DNA of 64,000 nucleotides from CAWJLE01 sp963843645 (GTDB taxonomy: Bacteria > Chloroflexota > Anaerolineae > DAOTYC01): NCBI GenBank assembly GCA_963843645.1, contig CAWJLE010000003.1, forward strand, positions 186,001 through 250,000, in the 5' to 3' direction. The stretch's first letter is position 1; every line of letters starts with the position of its first letter. This document shows, one piece after another, positions 49,041 to 58,262 of the stretch. Made by a program: the position numbers and the translations under genes. The notes under the pieces were generated by a model. That model was given only the letters and a program-made list of their open reading frames with translations, searched no databases and had not been told where the DNA came from.

Positions 49041-49838
49041 TCAGGAATCTCGATGAGCAGCGAACTCGTCCAACCGGCGGATCACCCTGGCCGGAACGCC
49101 AACTGCCACGGAATAGGCCGGAATGTCCTTGCTGACGACGGACCCGGCGCCGATGACGGACCACGCGCCGACTTTGCGTTGCGGCATGACCGTTGCGCCG
49201 ATGCCAACCAACGTTCCCTCACCGACGGTGACATCGCCGCCGAGGTGCACACCCGGCGCGATGTGGACGTGGTCGCCGATGACGTTGTGGTGATCCACCG
49301 AGCAGGCCGTGTTGAGGATGACGTCGGCGCCGATCCGGCTGCCTGGATTGACCACAACGCGCGCGCAGATCATCGTGCCAGGGCAGATGAGCACATCGGG
49401 GGCGATTGTGGCGCTTGGATGGCAAGCGATGATCAAGCGCTGTCCCGCCGACACAAATTGTTCGAACAAGTTCCGCCTGGTTTCGTTATCCCCAACGGCT
49501 ACCACAATTGCATCGTGTGCAGCCAAAGAAAGCTGTTTGGTGCTGCCCAAAACAGGCAACCCCAGCCGGTCCTGCCCGAGCAAAGTTGGGTCGTCGTCCA
49601 GATAGCCAATCGGTGCGACTTCATTGTCTGCGTCGCTCATCCTGCCCAATATATCGGCCACAACCTGGGCGTGTCCGCCGGCCCCGACGATGAGTACTCT
49701 TTGGGAGGTGACCATCTCGACGGCAACGGCGCCTCGCGGGACTACGCTCGCTGACTGGGGTTGTGCTTGACGAGCTTCCGGCGACGCTGGAACGTTGACT
49801 TCAGATCTGATTGCCGCAGATGTCATGGATTCCATCAA
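49041..49838 (-). CDS. NeuD/PglD-type sugar O/N-acyltransferase
   Basis: A 265-residue trimeric left-handed-beta-helix acyltransferase. A Rossmann-like N-terminal nucleotide-sugar domain (RVLIVGAGGHAQVVADIL near residue 47) is followed by hexapeptide repeats. The NTACSVDHHNVIGDHVHIAPG segment matches the PglD active site with its catalytic histidine, and the end is PAYSVAVGVPARVIR. In bacillosamine synthesis PglD acetylates the 4-amino group. The start overlaps the stop of the sugar-transferase gene by 4 bases. An inner ATG at 49715, just before the Rossmann strand, is an alternative start that would remove a disordered 41-residue N-terminus. Confidence 0.85.
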   Translation of the reverse strand: MMESMTSAAIRSEVNVPASPEARQAQPQSASVVPRGAVAVEMVTSQRVLIVGAGGHAQVVADILGRMSDADNEVAPIGYLDDDPTLLGQDRLGLPVLGSTKQLSLAAHDAIVVAVGDNETRRNLFEQFVSAGQRLIIACHPSATIAPDVLICPGTMICARVVVNPGSRIGADVILNTACSVDHHNVIGDHVHIAPGVHLGGDVTVGEGTLVGIGATVMPQRKVGAWSVIGAGSVVSKDIPAYSVAVGVPARVIRRLDEFAAHRDS

Positions 49839-50452
49839 TGGCTCCCAACGAACTCTCGCGCCGTTGCTTCACCGGGCTGGCTTATGCCCTCCCGTTTCAG
49901 CATCTTCCAAATAGTCAAGGCGATTATCTTTAGGTCCAGCCGCCAGGAAACGTGATCGACGTACCAAACGTCCAACTCAAACTTCTGCTCCCAGGTCAAC
50001 GCATTGCGGCCGTTGACCTGAGCCCACCCGCTAATGCCAGGTTTGACTTCGTGGCGACGCATCTGCTCTGGAGTATAACAATCCAAGTATTGTATCAGCA
50101 ACGGCCGAGGACCGATCAGGCTCATGTCGCCCTTGAGCACGTTGATCAACTCCGGCAGTTCATCCAGACTGGTGCTGCGAAGGAATTGCCCGAACCGCTT
50201 CAACCGATCAGCATCCGGCAACAGGTTGCCGCGCGAATCGTGCAAATTGGTCATGGTTCGAAACTTGAACAGCGTGAATGGCTTCCCACACAATCCAGGA
50301 CGTTCCTGGCGAAAAAGGACTGGAGTGCCCAGTTTCAAACGTACTAGTATAGCGATGAATAGCATTAGAGGGGACAGCAAGATGCCAAATGAAAGAGCAC
50401 CAAACAAATCAAACATGCGCTTACCCACTGCTGGGTACCTGTCTTTGCTCAA
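49835..50452 (-). CDS. Undecaprenyl-phosphate sugar phosphotransferase (PglC type)
   Basis: A 205-residue monotopic phosphoglycosyl transferase, the short form without the multi-helix N-terminal domain. The re-entrant helix region LSFGILLSPLMLFIAILVRL is near the start, then GTPVLFRQERPG, FKFRTM, the catalytic Asp-Glu in STSLDELPEL, DMSLIGPRPLL, and KPGISGWAQVNGRN. It transfers a sugar phosphate from the UDP-sugar to undecaprenyl phosphate, initiating lipid-linked glycan assembly. With the neighbouring PglD-, PglE- and PglF-like genes the substrate is likely a UDP-diacetylated diamino sugar (inference). Its start overlaps the preceding glycosyltransferase gene by 4 bases. Confidence 0.9.
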   Translation of the reverse strand: MSKDRYPAVGKRMFDLFGALSFGILLSPLMLFIAILVRLKLGTPVLFRQERPGLCGKPFTLFKFRTMTNLHDSRGNLLPDADRLKRFGQFLRSTSLDELPELINVLKGDMSLIGPRPLLIQYLDCYTPEQMRRHEVKPGISGWAQVNGRNALTWEQKFELDVWYVDHVSWRLDLKIIALTIWKMLKREGISQPGEATAREFVGSH

Positions 50453-51684
50453 TTGGAATCAGCCCTCGCGACGAGCGTCAGCAGCAATTGTAGGAACTGA
50501 TCAGCCTGTTGGCGTCGATCAAAATGCTGAACGACGTAGGCGCGAGCCGCCTTGCCCATTGCGTCAACCCGCGGTCGATCCTGGTTTAGGGTGCAAACTG
50601 CACTGGCTAATGCCGCATCATCGCCAGGCGGTACAAAAATGCCTCCTCCCGCTGCATCAATGACTTGTCGGATCGCACCGTCAATCGCCAGAATCGTGGG
50701 CCGGCCAGCGGCCATATAGTCAAACACCTTGTTGGGATAGGTGGTGCGGAACATTGGGATGTTTTTCAGCGTTGCCACGCACATGTCGGACGCGGCCAGA
50801 ATTCGGGGAACTTCAGACTTAGGCAACGCCCCGGTGAATATTACGTTTGGCAGTTGTAGTTGTTGCGCCAGAGCCTTGAGATTTGAAGCCTCTTTGCCAT
50901 CACCCACCAATAGAAAATGAACGTCGGGCTTGTCTCGAAGGCGCTGCGCTGCTCTAAGTATGGTTGGGATATCGTTAGCCAACCCCAGAGCCCCCGCATA
51001 GGTGACCACAAATTGCCCGACCAACCCCAATTGGCGACGAATCTCACGTCCTTTGTCATCCGGGTTGAACATGTCCGAGTCGACGCCGTTCGGGATGAGG
51101 CTAATCTTGTTTGGTGACACCCCCCTGCCAATCAGGTAGTCACGATATGCCGGGGAATTCACAACAAGTTGCGTCGCACGAGAGTAGAGAAAGCGTTCCA
51201 GCCAACGCGACAGGTCAATCAGAATCGGGTTTTTCAAGACCCCCAACCCAATGGCAAAGTCAGGCCAGAGATCACGAACTTCGAGGAGGAACGGGCGGCC
51301 GCTGACGGTAGCCACTATCCAGCCCGTCACAGCCTGAAAAATCGGTGGAGTGGTGCCCATCACCACATCCGCGCGGCCACTCCGCAGTGCGGTCCAGGCT
51401 GACGTCAACATAAAACAGAGGAATGATGCCACTCGCCAAGGAAAGCTGCGGTGCAAAGTCGGAAGCGCACGGGCTCTCAGGACTCGGATGCCCTTGATCT
51501 TCTGCTCAACAAACACGCCGCTACGAACTGCTGCGGTATGGTTTCCCGTCAAGTAACTCAGATCACTGGCGATCACCGTAACCTGATGGCCTTCTTCAGT
51601 CAAGTGGTGGGCAAACTCGAAATGGCGCGTGCCCCCGGGATCTTGAAGTGCAGCAAAGGCCTGATGAATTAGCAAGAGTCGCAT
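50449..51684 (-). CDS. Family 4 glycosyltransferase (WbuB/PglA-like)
   Basis: A 411-residue GT-B retaining glycosyltransferase. The N-terminal domain starts MRLLLIHQAFAALQDPGGTRHFEFAHHLTEEGH; the C-terminal nucleotide-sugar domain has VVTYAGALGLANDIPTILRAA, HFLLVGDGKE and the E-x7-E region replaced by MCVATLKNIPMFRTTYPNKVFDYMAAGRPTI, as in WbuB-type enzymes. It probably adds the second sugar to the undecaprenyl-linked primer made by the PglC-like enzyme directly downstream. Its 5' end overlaps the heparinase-like gene by 16 bases. Confidence 0.88.
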   Translation of the reverse strand: MRLLLIHQAFAALQDPGGTRHFEFAHHLTEEGHQVTVIASDLSYLTGNHTAAVRSGVFVEQKIKGIRVLRARALPTLHRSFPWRVASFLCFMLTSAWTALRSGRADVVMGTTPPIFQAVTGWIVATVSGRPFLLEVRDLWPDFAIGLGVLKNPILIDLSRWLERFLYSRATQLVVNSPAYRDYLIGRGVSPNKISLIPNGVDSDMFNPDDKGREIRRQLGLVGQFVVTYAGALGLANDIPTILRAAQRLRDKPDVHFLLVGDGKEASNLKALAQQLQLPNVIFTGALPKSEVPRILAASDMCVATLKNIPMFRTTYPNKVFDYMAAGRPTILAIDGAIRQVIDAAGGGIFVPPGDDAALASAVCTLNQDRPRVDAMGKAARAYVVQHFDRRQQADQFLQLLLTLVARADSN

Positions 51685-53879
51685 GGTCGGATCTCCGAGC
51701 TACGTCCAAAACGATCGGTCACAGAGGCACGTGCGATGAGTGGCCTATGCTGCTTAGACGCCAATTCAATGGAACCTGTGAATTTAGACGTCGTTATCCG
51801 TGCCATCACGCCGTCGATGGTGATTTCTGAAGGGTTTGGACCGAAGAGTGTCCAAAAGGTAATGGAGGCTGCTCTTTTACTGACTGCCAACGACAGTGCG
51901 GGCCCTTTGCGGCCATAACGCGGAGCTCGCCATCCGACAGGTGTGCGCTCGTCTGCTCGCACCAATGTAGACGTACCAACGCCTGCTTCTGACGCGACTT
52001 GCACACTATAGGACCCCTCGGTCGTACGCAGGGTGAGACATCGGGTTTGTGAGGCCCAACTGTAAGGCATATCGGGGAATAGCCAATGGAGCCGATAGTC
52101 GTGGTCCCCCTGGCTTTGCAGCGAATCGAGAACCAGCCAATAAGCGCCCTCAAGATGCAGAACGGCGCGTCGGTGACGGGCAGGAGGATTGAGTCGCTTA
52201 TAGCCATCATGCTCACCTTCCCAATAGACCAGGTATGTAGGCGACTGCAAGAAACATCTAACCTGACCGTGCAGCCAGGGGAACCACAAAAATCTTCCTA
52301 TGCGTTCCATCTGGTCCAGCCCATCCACCGTCACAGTATTATGGTACAGCGTATGGGCCAAAGGATTATTCCATGGTTCGGGCGCATTGTAGCTATAGGT
52401 ACCGGCATCGATGGTTATGTTCTGACCTCGCCACCACAAGTCGAGATGCAGCATGTCAGCCTGACCGGGCCGATGATGAAAAGCAGCGCAGCGCGTGAAG
52501 ACGAAGCTGTCGGGCGCTCGCATCACATAGTACCCGCCGTCATCAGCCCGCCAACTCTCCCCAACCTCTGGCACTACGGGGGCTTTCGTGGATTCTGGTC
52601 CGAATAGCCATAACAGATCTTCATCCCAGGGACCGCGCGGATAACATCGCGTACATTTTGTGAGGAACTGAATCGCCTGGATGATGGGTCGAGAGTCCTG
52701 GTAATCGCAATTGTTTAGCGGCAGGATCAACGCGCCATCGTTCTGTCCATAATTTGGTGTTTGGCCACTGTCTGGATCCTGGATTCGGTGTAGAAACGCA
52801 CCCGCCTTGGCTACTCGATCAATCAGCTCTGAGCTGAAGGATCGACCATTGAGATCACCCAGGCGCAACGCCCATAGATAGTCATGCAGCACCAGGCGAT
52901 GATAGTTGACTGAGTGTTGCACGAACGAGCCGTCATCATAAATGAGCTCGCGCCCGAGATTCTCCAGAGTTTGGCTGCCTAGAGCGCGCCACTGTGATGC
53001 GCGTCGAAACTCCGGGAATAGCAGCCCGATGGTCCACAAGCCCATCCCTTCACTGATTCCATGGTTGTTCTGTTGACTGAGGGCGTAAGCCAAATTGACT
53101 TCAATGCGTCTGCCTGATACCCCGATCATCTGGCTGAGATGGGCCACCCGTTCAGCAGAAGTCGCATTGCTATGAAGGAAACCATACAGCCCGAAACACC
53201 ACGCCATTACTCGGAAACTGATCTCTTGACCGCATTTCCAGTTGGTCCCTCGTTGTGGTGGATTGCTTTCACGCCAGCTTTCGACCATCTGCCAAAATAA
53301 TTCTGCAAATTCCTCACGGCCTGTGCGCCAAAAGGCCCGCACAAGCGGGTACACGAAACCAAAACGATTCAGCTCCCAGACCAGCTTAATGTCGCCGAAA
53401 TCGAAATCCTCTACCTGGCTCCAGTGACGGTCCGCTGGCATTTGTTGACCCGTGAGAGGGTTCGCGTGCCAATCCGGTGGGAGACCGGCCTGTACCTCAT
53501 CATCACCAAAAAAGGGAAAGCATCCATGCTGGATTCGCTCGGCGATGCGCACGGGATTCGCGCTACCCTGATCCCAACTAGAGAAACATGACGCGAACTG
53601 CTCCCGCTGTCCCGCGGCGAATAGGAACTTTGGGCTACCCTCACGCCGATAGCGCAGATAAGGGTCCGGTTGGGCGAGTGATGGCTGGGCCAGCAGGCGA
53701 TCCATACCTTGCTCTTCCCACGCGCTGGCGGGCAATTGACCTCGAAGCAGGCCACTTCGCCTGCGAAACTCCTGCCAGGCACGCGAAATCGCCCAGCCGG
53801 GCCCGAAATAGCGAAGGAAGTACCCAGTTGTCCGGACGCTCCGCCCTGCGGTTGAGAGTTGCCTTCCTTGCAGGATCAT
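51669..53879 (-). CDS. Heparinase II/III-family protein
   Basis: A 736-residue protein with an alpha-toroid N-terminal domain (about 120-400; WELNRFGFVYPLVRAFWRTG, YALSQQNNHGISEGMGLWTIGLLFPEF) and a beta-sandwich heparinase II/III-like domain (about 430-650; DGGYYVMRAP, HRPGQADMLHLDLWWRGQNITIDAGTYSYN). The asparagine-histidine NNHG and the DxLHLDLW motif are active-site features of these polysaccharide lyases. In polysaccharide loci such proteins are thought to trim or edit uronic-acid polymers. No signal peptide is evident. Its start overlaps the stop of the CapK-like gene (ATGA). Confidence 0.87.
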   Translation of the reverse strand: MILQGRQLSTAGRSVRTTGYFLRYFGPGWAISRAWQEFRRRSGLLRGQLPASAWEEQGMDRLLAQPSLAQPDPYLRYRREGSPKFLFAAGQREQFASCFSSWDQGSANPVRIAERIQHGCFPFFGDDEVQAGLPPDWHANPLTGQQMPADRHWSQVEDFDFGDIKLVWELNRFGFVYPLVRAFWRTGREEFAELFWQMVESWRESNPPQRGTNWKCGQEISFRVMAWCFGLYGFLHSNATSAERVAHLSQMIGVSGRRIEVNLAYALSQQNNHGISEGMGLWTIGLLFPEFRRASQWRALGSQTLENLGRELIYDDGSFVQHSVNYHRLVLHDYLWALRLGDLNGRSFSSELIDRVAKAGAFLHRIQDPDSGQTPNYGQNDGALILPLNNCDYQDSRPIIQAIQFLTKCTRCYPRGPWDEDLLWLFGPESTKAPVVPEVGESWRADDGGYYVMRAPDSFVFTRCAAFHHRPGQADMLHLDLWWRGQNITIDAGTYSYNAPEPWNNPLAHTLYHNTVTVDGLDQMERIGRFLWFPWLHGQVRCFLQSPTYLVYWEGEHDGYKRLNPPARHRRAVLHLEGAYWLVLDSLQSQGDHDYRLHWLFPDMPYSWASQTRCLTLRTTEGSYSVQVASEAGVGTSTLVRADERTPVGWRAPRYGRKGPALSLAVSKRAASITFWTLFGPNPSEITIDGVMARITTSKFTGSIELASKQHRPLIARASVTDRFGRSSEIRPCDSC

Positions 53880-55331
53880 GACAGAGCTGACTTCGCAGCT
53901 GCGCTCTGCCCAGCGCGATCCCTCTCTACTGCTAGGGCCGGCATGACATCTTCTAACACCTCATTGACAATCTGACGGAATTTGCCATTCGGTTCACGGG
54001 TGATCTTATCCCGATACTCGACATCGATACGCATCTTGTCGCCAAGGAACTCGCGGAGGTGTTCCCTCATCGATACCTCGTCGGCCTTGTCACATCCTTC
54101 AGCCTTGACCACCCGAATCGTAACGTGGTCTGCAGCGTCCTGGATGAGTTGCGCCTCCGAGATGCTGTGGCTGTCTTTGAATGGGAAGTCCAAGCGGCCT
54201 AACTGACGCCCGTCAGGCGTGACAATATAGGATTCGATCCTCCCATCAATGCGTTCCAATGCCGGCGCGGCACGTCCGCAGAGGCATGGTTCGGAAGCTT
54301 GTATGGCGATATCACCGATGTCGTAGCGGATCAGTGGCATCACAGGATTCATTAGGCTGGTGCAAACGATCCGCCGCGCGGGTCCCGGTAATCCCTCGAC
54401 GGGCAACAATTCGAGTACTCCGAATTCCATGTCCACATGGTAGCGATGCTCTTCGCACTCACTGGCACACACACACATCTCAGAGGCTCCGTAGAAGTCG
54501 GCGACCTCGCCGTCAAACGCCTCGCGCATCGCGAGACGCTGGTGAGGCAATACGCTTTCCGAGGCGGTCACGGTGACCGATGGGCGGTGCGCCAACCGGA
54601 CGCCTTGTTCCTTTAGATAGAGAGCCAGCAGGTACAAAGCCGAGGGATAACCGGTATAATATGCGGCGCGGCGTGTTTGCAGATACTCTACTAGATGCGA
54701 CATATTTTGGCGGCTCATATGATGGACCGAGACATAGGTCTGATTAAGCGCCCAGTTGCTCCGCCAGAAAGGCGGCTTCATAGAGGTGAGCGGTACCACG
54801 CTTCGTCCCGCAAAAGAAACATAGGGATCGTGGACGTGGAGGCCGAACCGCCGTCGATGTCGCCACCAGAACGCTACGTACCTTGGCCAGGTGTCTACAT
54901 CGTGGGCTAGTCGCAGCGCCGTACCGGTAGTGCCGCCAGTCTGGCTGTAACGGATGCGGCTGGAAGGGTATGGGCGCGAGATCAGATCACCATATCTCTC
55001 CCTGACCGTTTTTTTGCTGAGGATCGGGAGCTTAGCTAGATCCTCGACCTGTCGAATGTCCTGTGGCACGAGTCGCATCTGGTGAAAGAGGTCATGGTAG
55101 TAAGGGACGGTTTCGTACGCATGTCAGAATCATCTTCTGCAATAACTCGGTCTGAAACTGCCGCTGGTCCTCTAAGGACCACCACTGCGATTCATCCAAG
55201 AACTCGAGTTGCTGCCAGAACGCGGCATTGTAACGTTCTCGGCGCATTTGAACACCCTTCAGGGAACAGGCCGCATTTTGCGCCCATATGGGAAGATGTT
55301 CGTACAGACCGAAACCCCTAGGCTTGCTCAT
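53876..55331 (-). CDS. CapK/phenylacetate-CoA ligase-like adenylate-forming protein, one frameshift
   Basis: About 484 residues after joining two frames. The N-terminal part reads LYEHLPIWAQNAACSLKGVQ, typical of CapK proteins; the main part follows with VPYYHDLFHQM, KLPILSKKTVRERYG, the phosphate loop RYSQTGGTTGTALRL, FYGASEMCVCASECE, LIRYDIGDIA and the C-terminal FRQIVNEV. The frame changes at about 55115-55125. CapK-like members of the ANL superfamily are common in capsule and exopolysaccharide loci with unsettled roles; they may activate an acyl group for the polymer. Sequence on each side of the break is intact. The start overlaps the upstream glycosyltransferase gene by 14 bases. Confidence 0.82.
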
Positions 55332-56389
55332 GGATATCCTCCGCTAGAAGACCCCGCGCGAGGGCTACGAAGCGATCACACCAATACTCGGAAGAGAACT
55401 TCTTCGCTGCGTGTAATGCTCCCTCATGCAACCGGTAGTACAGTTCATGCGCGTGAGCGAGCTCACAAATCGCCCGCCTCAAACCCTCTGCATCTCGGGG
55501 TGCAATCAGAATTCCCGTGGTGTCGTCCACGATCTCTGGGATGGCCGACCACCGTGTGGCTATGACAGGTAGCCCTGCCGCGTACGCTTCGAGAATAGCG
55601 CCGGGGTACCCCTCGCCTTCATGGTATGTGGGCAGCAACAGCACATCGTAGTGACGCAACAACTGAGGCACGTCATCCGGCTCGACGACCCCGCAATACT
55701 GTGCGGCAGATACGAAAGCCTCTGGGCGGATGTCGCCAATGAGCGGTCCATAGACGTCCACCACGATGCCTTCGTCAAGACTCACAGTGGCGTCTATGAT
55801 GTCCCTGATTCCTTTGGTCGTCTTCACTTGCCCGACATACACAAACCGCCGTGCGCCGCCATCGAAGGGCTCACACGGTCGCGGAGTGAGATCCGACAGC
55901 GGGCGGCTAGTTGGGAACCATACTGTTGGCTTGCCTGTCAGCTCTCGAAAGAATGACACAAGGTGGTGCGTTTGAAGCAAGATTAGGTTCATCTGCAGCA
56001 CGGTTTTTCGCAGGAGCCAGCGAACCGGCAAAGGAAATCGTCTATAAGTGAGGTCGAAGCTGCCTCCAAATTTGCGAAAGACAGTCTTTTTGCGCCAGAT
56101 GAGGCAAAGCAGCCAAACCGAAAGGCCCCAGATAAGACTCCCCATTGCTGTGGCATGCAGACTAACGACATCTGATCTCGGGACCCGGTCTAGAATTCGA
56201 AATAAGGATACCAGCAGTCTCTGCAACACGCGATGTTCGACTCCGCCCTCGAAGCGAGGTGTCAATAACAGTAAGCGCTACGTCCTTGCGGCCGTCCAGA
56301 GCCTCTTTAAGCTGTCGAAAAGAGACGGTGGCTCCGCCGATCGGAGGAGGAAGTGGTCCAATTAGCAGCAGCCTAATGGGACTTATCAT
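55318..56389 (-). CDS. Family 4 glycosyltransferase, one frameshift
   Basis: A joined length of about 356 residues. The N-terminus MISPIRLLLIGPLPPPIGGATVSF is a typical GT4 opening with the glycine-rich loop; the C-terminal domain has FVYVGQVKTTKGIRDIID, DVLLLPTYHEGEGYPGAILEAYAAGLPVIAT (with the E-x7-E catalytic pair) and GILIAPRDAEGLRRAI. The frame changes at about 56256-56266, just after LTVIDTS. ATG 56387-56389 follows GGAGGAG. It adds a sugar to the growing repeat unit; specificity is unknown. Confidence 0.85.
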
Positions 56390-56505
56390 GCGTCTCCTCC
56401 GGAAACTTGCGGCGTAGCGGTCGCTTGTAACAGTCAGGTCTCGGATACCAAGATTCAATCATACCATGTGGCTCAGCTGCCGGCATGGACAAGATAGTAG
56501 CTTGC

Positions 56506-56973
56506 TTACGCATGTCTGTTGGGCGATCCCGCTCTAGTTGGGTGATGTTTCCTGTGCCATAGATACTGGTCGATATCAATACCCTCGCGAATAACGCGTG
56601 CAGGCATGCCAGTGGCAACGCAATTTGCAGGTATGTCCTCGAGCACAACGCTGGCGGCACCAATGACCGCCCCCCGGCCTATCTTGACAGGCCCGAGTAT
56701 TTTCGCGCCGGTCCCGATATAGACATCATCTTCGATCTCTGGTTCGCCTCGCTCACGAGCGTTTCCGCCTAGTGTCACACCGGTGCCTATCTCAACATTG
56801 TCTCCGATGATGGTATTTGAGTGTATGACGACCCCTAACCCACCATAGCCCAGGATTACATCTTTCCCAATTCTGGCCGAATGGGGTATCCAACACGAAA
56901 ACACAAGACGCGAGCAATAGTCGATCAGACTGGGAATCAATGGGATTTTATGCTGAGCCAGCCATCGCGCCAC
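56506..56973 (-). CDS. Serine O-acetyltransferase-like hexapeptide transferase
   Basis: A 155-residue left-handed-beta-helix acetyltransferase close to CysE in its core: IPHSARIGKDVILGYGGLGVVIHSNTIIGDNVEIGTGVTLGG, then VYIGTGAKILGPVKIGRGAVIGAASVVLEDIPANCVATGMPARVI. It lacks the CysE N-terminal helical domain, so an acetyltransferase for the surface polysaccharide is more likely than a cysteine-pathway enzyme. It lies between two GT4 genes, with about 115 bases to the next and 77 from the previous. Confidence 0.85.
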   Translation of the reverse strand: MARWLAQHKIPLIPSLIDYCSRLVFSCWIPHSARIGKDVILGYGGLGVVIHSNTIIGDNVEIGTGVTLGGNARERGEPEIEDDVYIGTGAKILGPVKIGRGAVIGAASVVLEDIPANCVATGMPARVIREGIDIDQYLWHRKHHPTRAGSPNRHA

Positions 56974-57050
56974 TCGGTAGCCACTGATCAGGACTTCGAA
57001 GAGTATGCATAATAGTCGGTATCGCTATCTCCACTTCTGTCAGCCTTCTC

Positions 57051-58236
57051 TCAGAATCGATCGCAAAGCACGTCGTCAAAAAGCTCCACCATAGCATCGA
57101 CGCGCCTCTGCATTCGGAATCCTTCCGCGCGGATACGCCCTTGTTTCAGGATCTCCTCCAACTGTTCAGGTGACTCTTTCAACATCTCAAGCACAGCATC
57201 GCGTAAAGCATCAGGTTGCTCTGGAGGCACCATCAAGGAGAGGGTGCCTCCAAGCACTTCAGGAATGCCCCCCACATTGCTGGCGACTACGGGCAATCCT
57301 GCTGCCATCGCTTCCACCAGGACCAAACCAAAGCCCTCAGTCCTTGCCGGATGAACCAAGACGTCGGACGAGGCCATTAGACGAGCAACATCACGTCTTT
57401 CACCCAGAAACTTAACATATCGCGAATATTCACGGCAGAGAATCCGTTGTTTGAGCCTTTCTGTGAACCCATTCTCATCAGCGTACATCCCTACCCCTTC
57501 GAGCGCGTATTCGGGGCCGACATAGACCAACCAAAGGTTCTCCTCAGCTAAGATTGGCCGCAAGGCTTCATATGCTGTGTCGATTCCCTTGATTTTCAAC
57601 ATGCGTCCGACGACAAGCGCTATGCGGCTATCGGGCGGAAGCCCCAACTCCTCGCGTACTGATACCCGTTCCGACGTGGCATCGAAGCAGTCCCGTGCAA
57701 TCGCATTGTACACTGTCCGAGTGTGCTGTGGGGGTGTGGAAGAGTAACTAACCCAGTGTCCCCTGACGTAGTCAGAAATGGCATAGAATCGTAGTCTTTT
57801 GTTTCTTCTAACAAAAGCGCGCCACACTTCATAACGCATACTGGTGTATCTTTCTTCCGAGAAGACACGATGAATTCCCGCAACCAACCGGACTTGCAGA
57901 CCCCATGTGGCCCAGGACGCCAGCATCGTTGGCAAGCTCATCGAGGTTTCGACGATATCATACCCCTCCGCCCGAAATCAGACGCCGCAGTCTCCAAATG
58001 GCAGCAACCATGCTCGCAATCGGCGGATGGATACGCAGACCGAGAAAATGCACTGCTGGGATGCCATTCCTCAGCAAGGCATTCTTCGCATCGACCACGC
58101 CGGGCAGCGCCTCCGTGTACATGCTTAAGATATCGGTGCGGATCCCGCGCTTGTTGAGCTGCTCCGCTAACTCCACCGCCAACCGCTCCGCGCCGTTGAG
58201 CTGGTAGAATTGAGTCATGAATATGAGCACTTTCAT
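57051..58236 (-). CDS. Family 4 glycosyltransferase, one frameshift
   Basis: A joined length of about 394 residues. The N-terminal part MKVLIFMTQFYQLNGAERLAVELAEQLNKRG has the GAE loop of GT4 enzymes; the C-terminal part contains IALVVGRMLKIKGIDTAYEAL, LVYVGPEY, DVLVHPARTEGFGLVLVEAMAAGLPVVASNVGGIPEVL (E-x7-E). The frame changes at about 57960-57970, next to a GGAGGGG run that is prone to length errors. The start ATG is 58234-58236. The upstream polymerase reading frame runs on into this gene in another frame. Confidence 0.85.
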
Positions 58237-58262
58237 GGGCTTCTCCACAATAGTCCTTCTTT

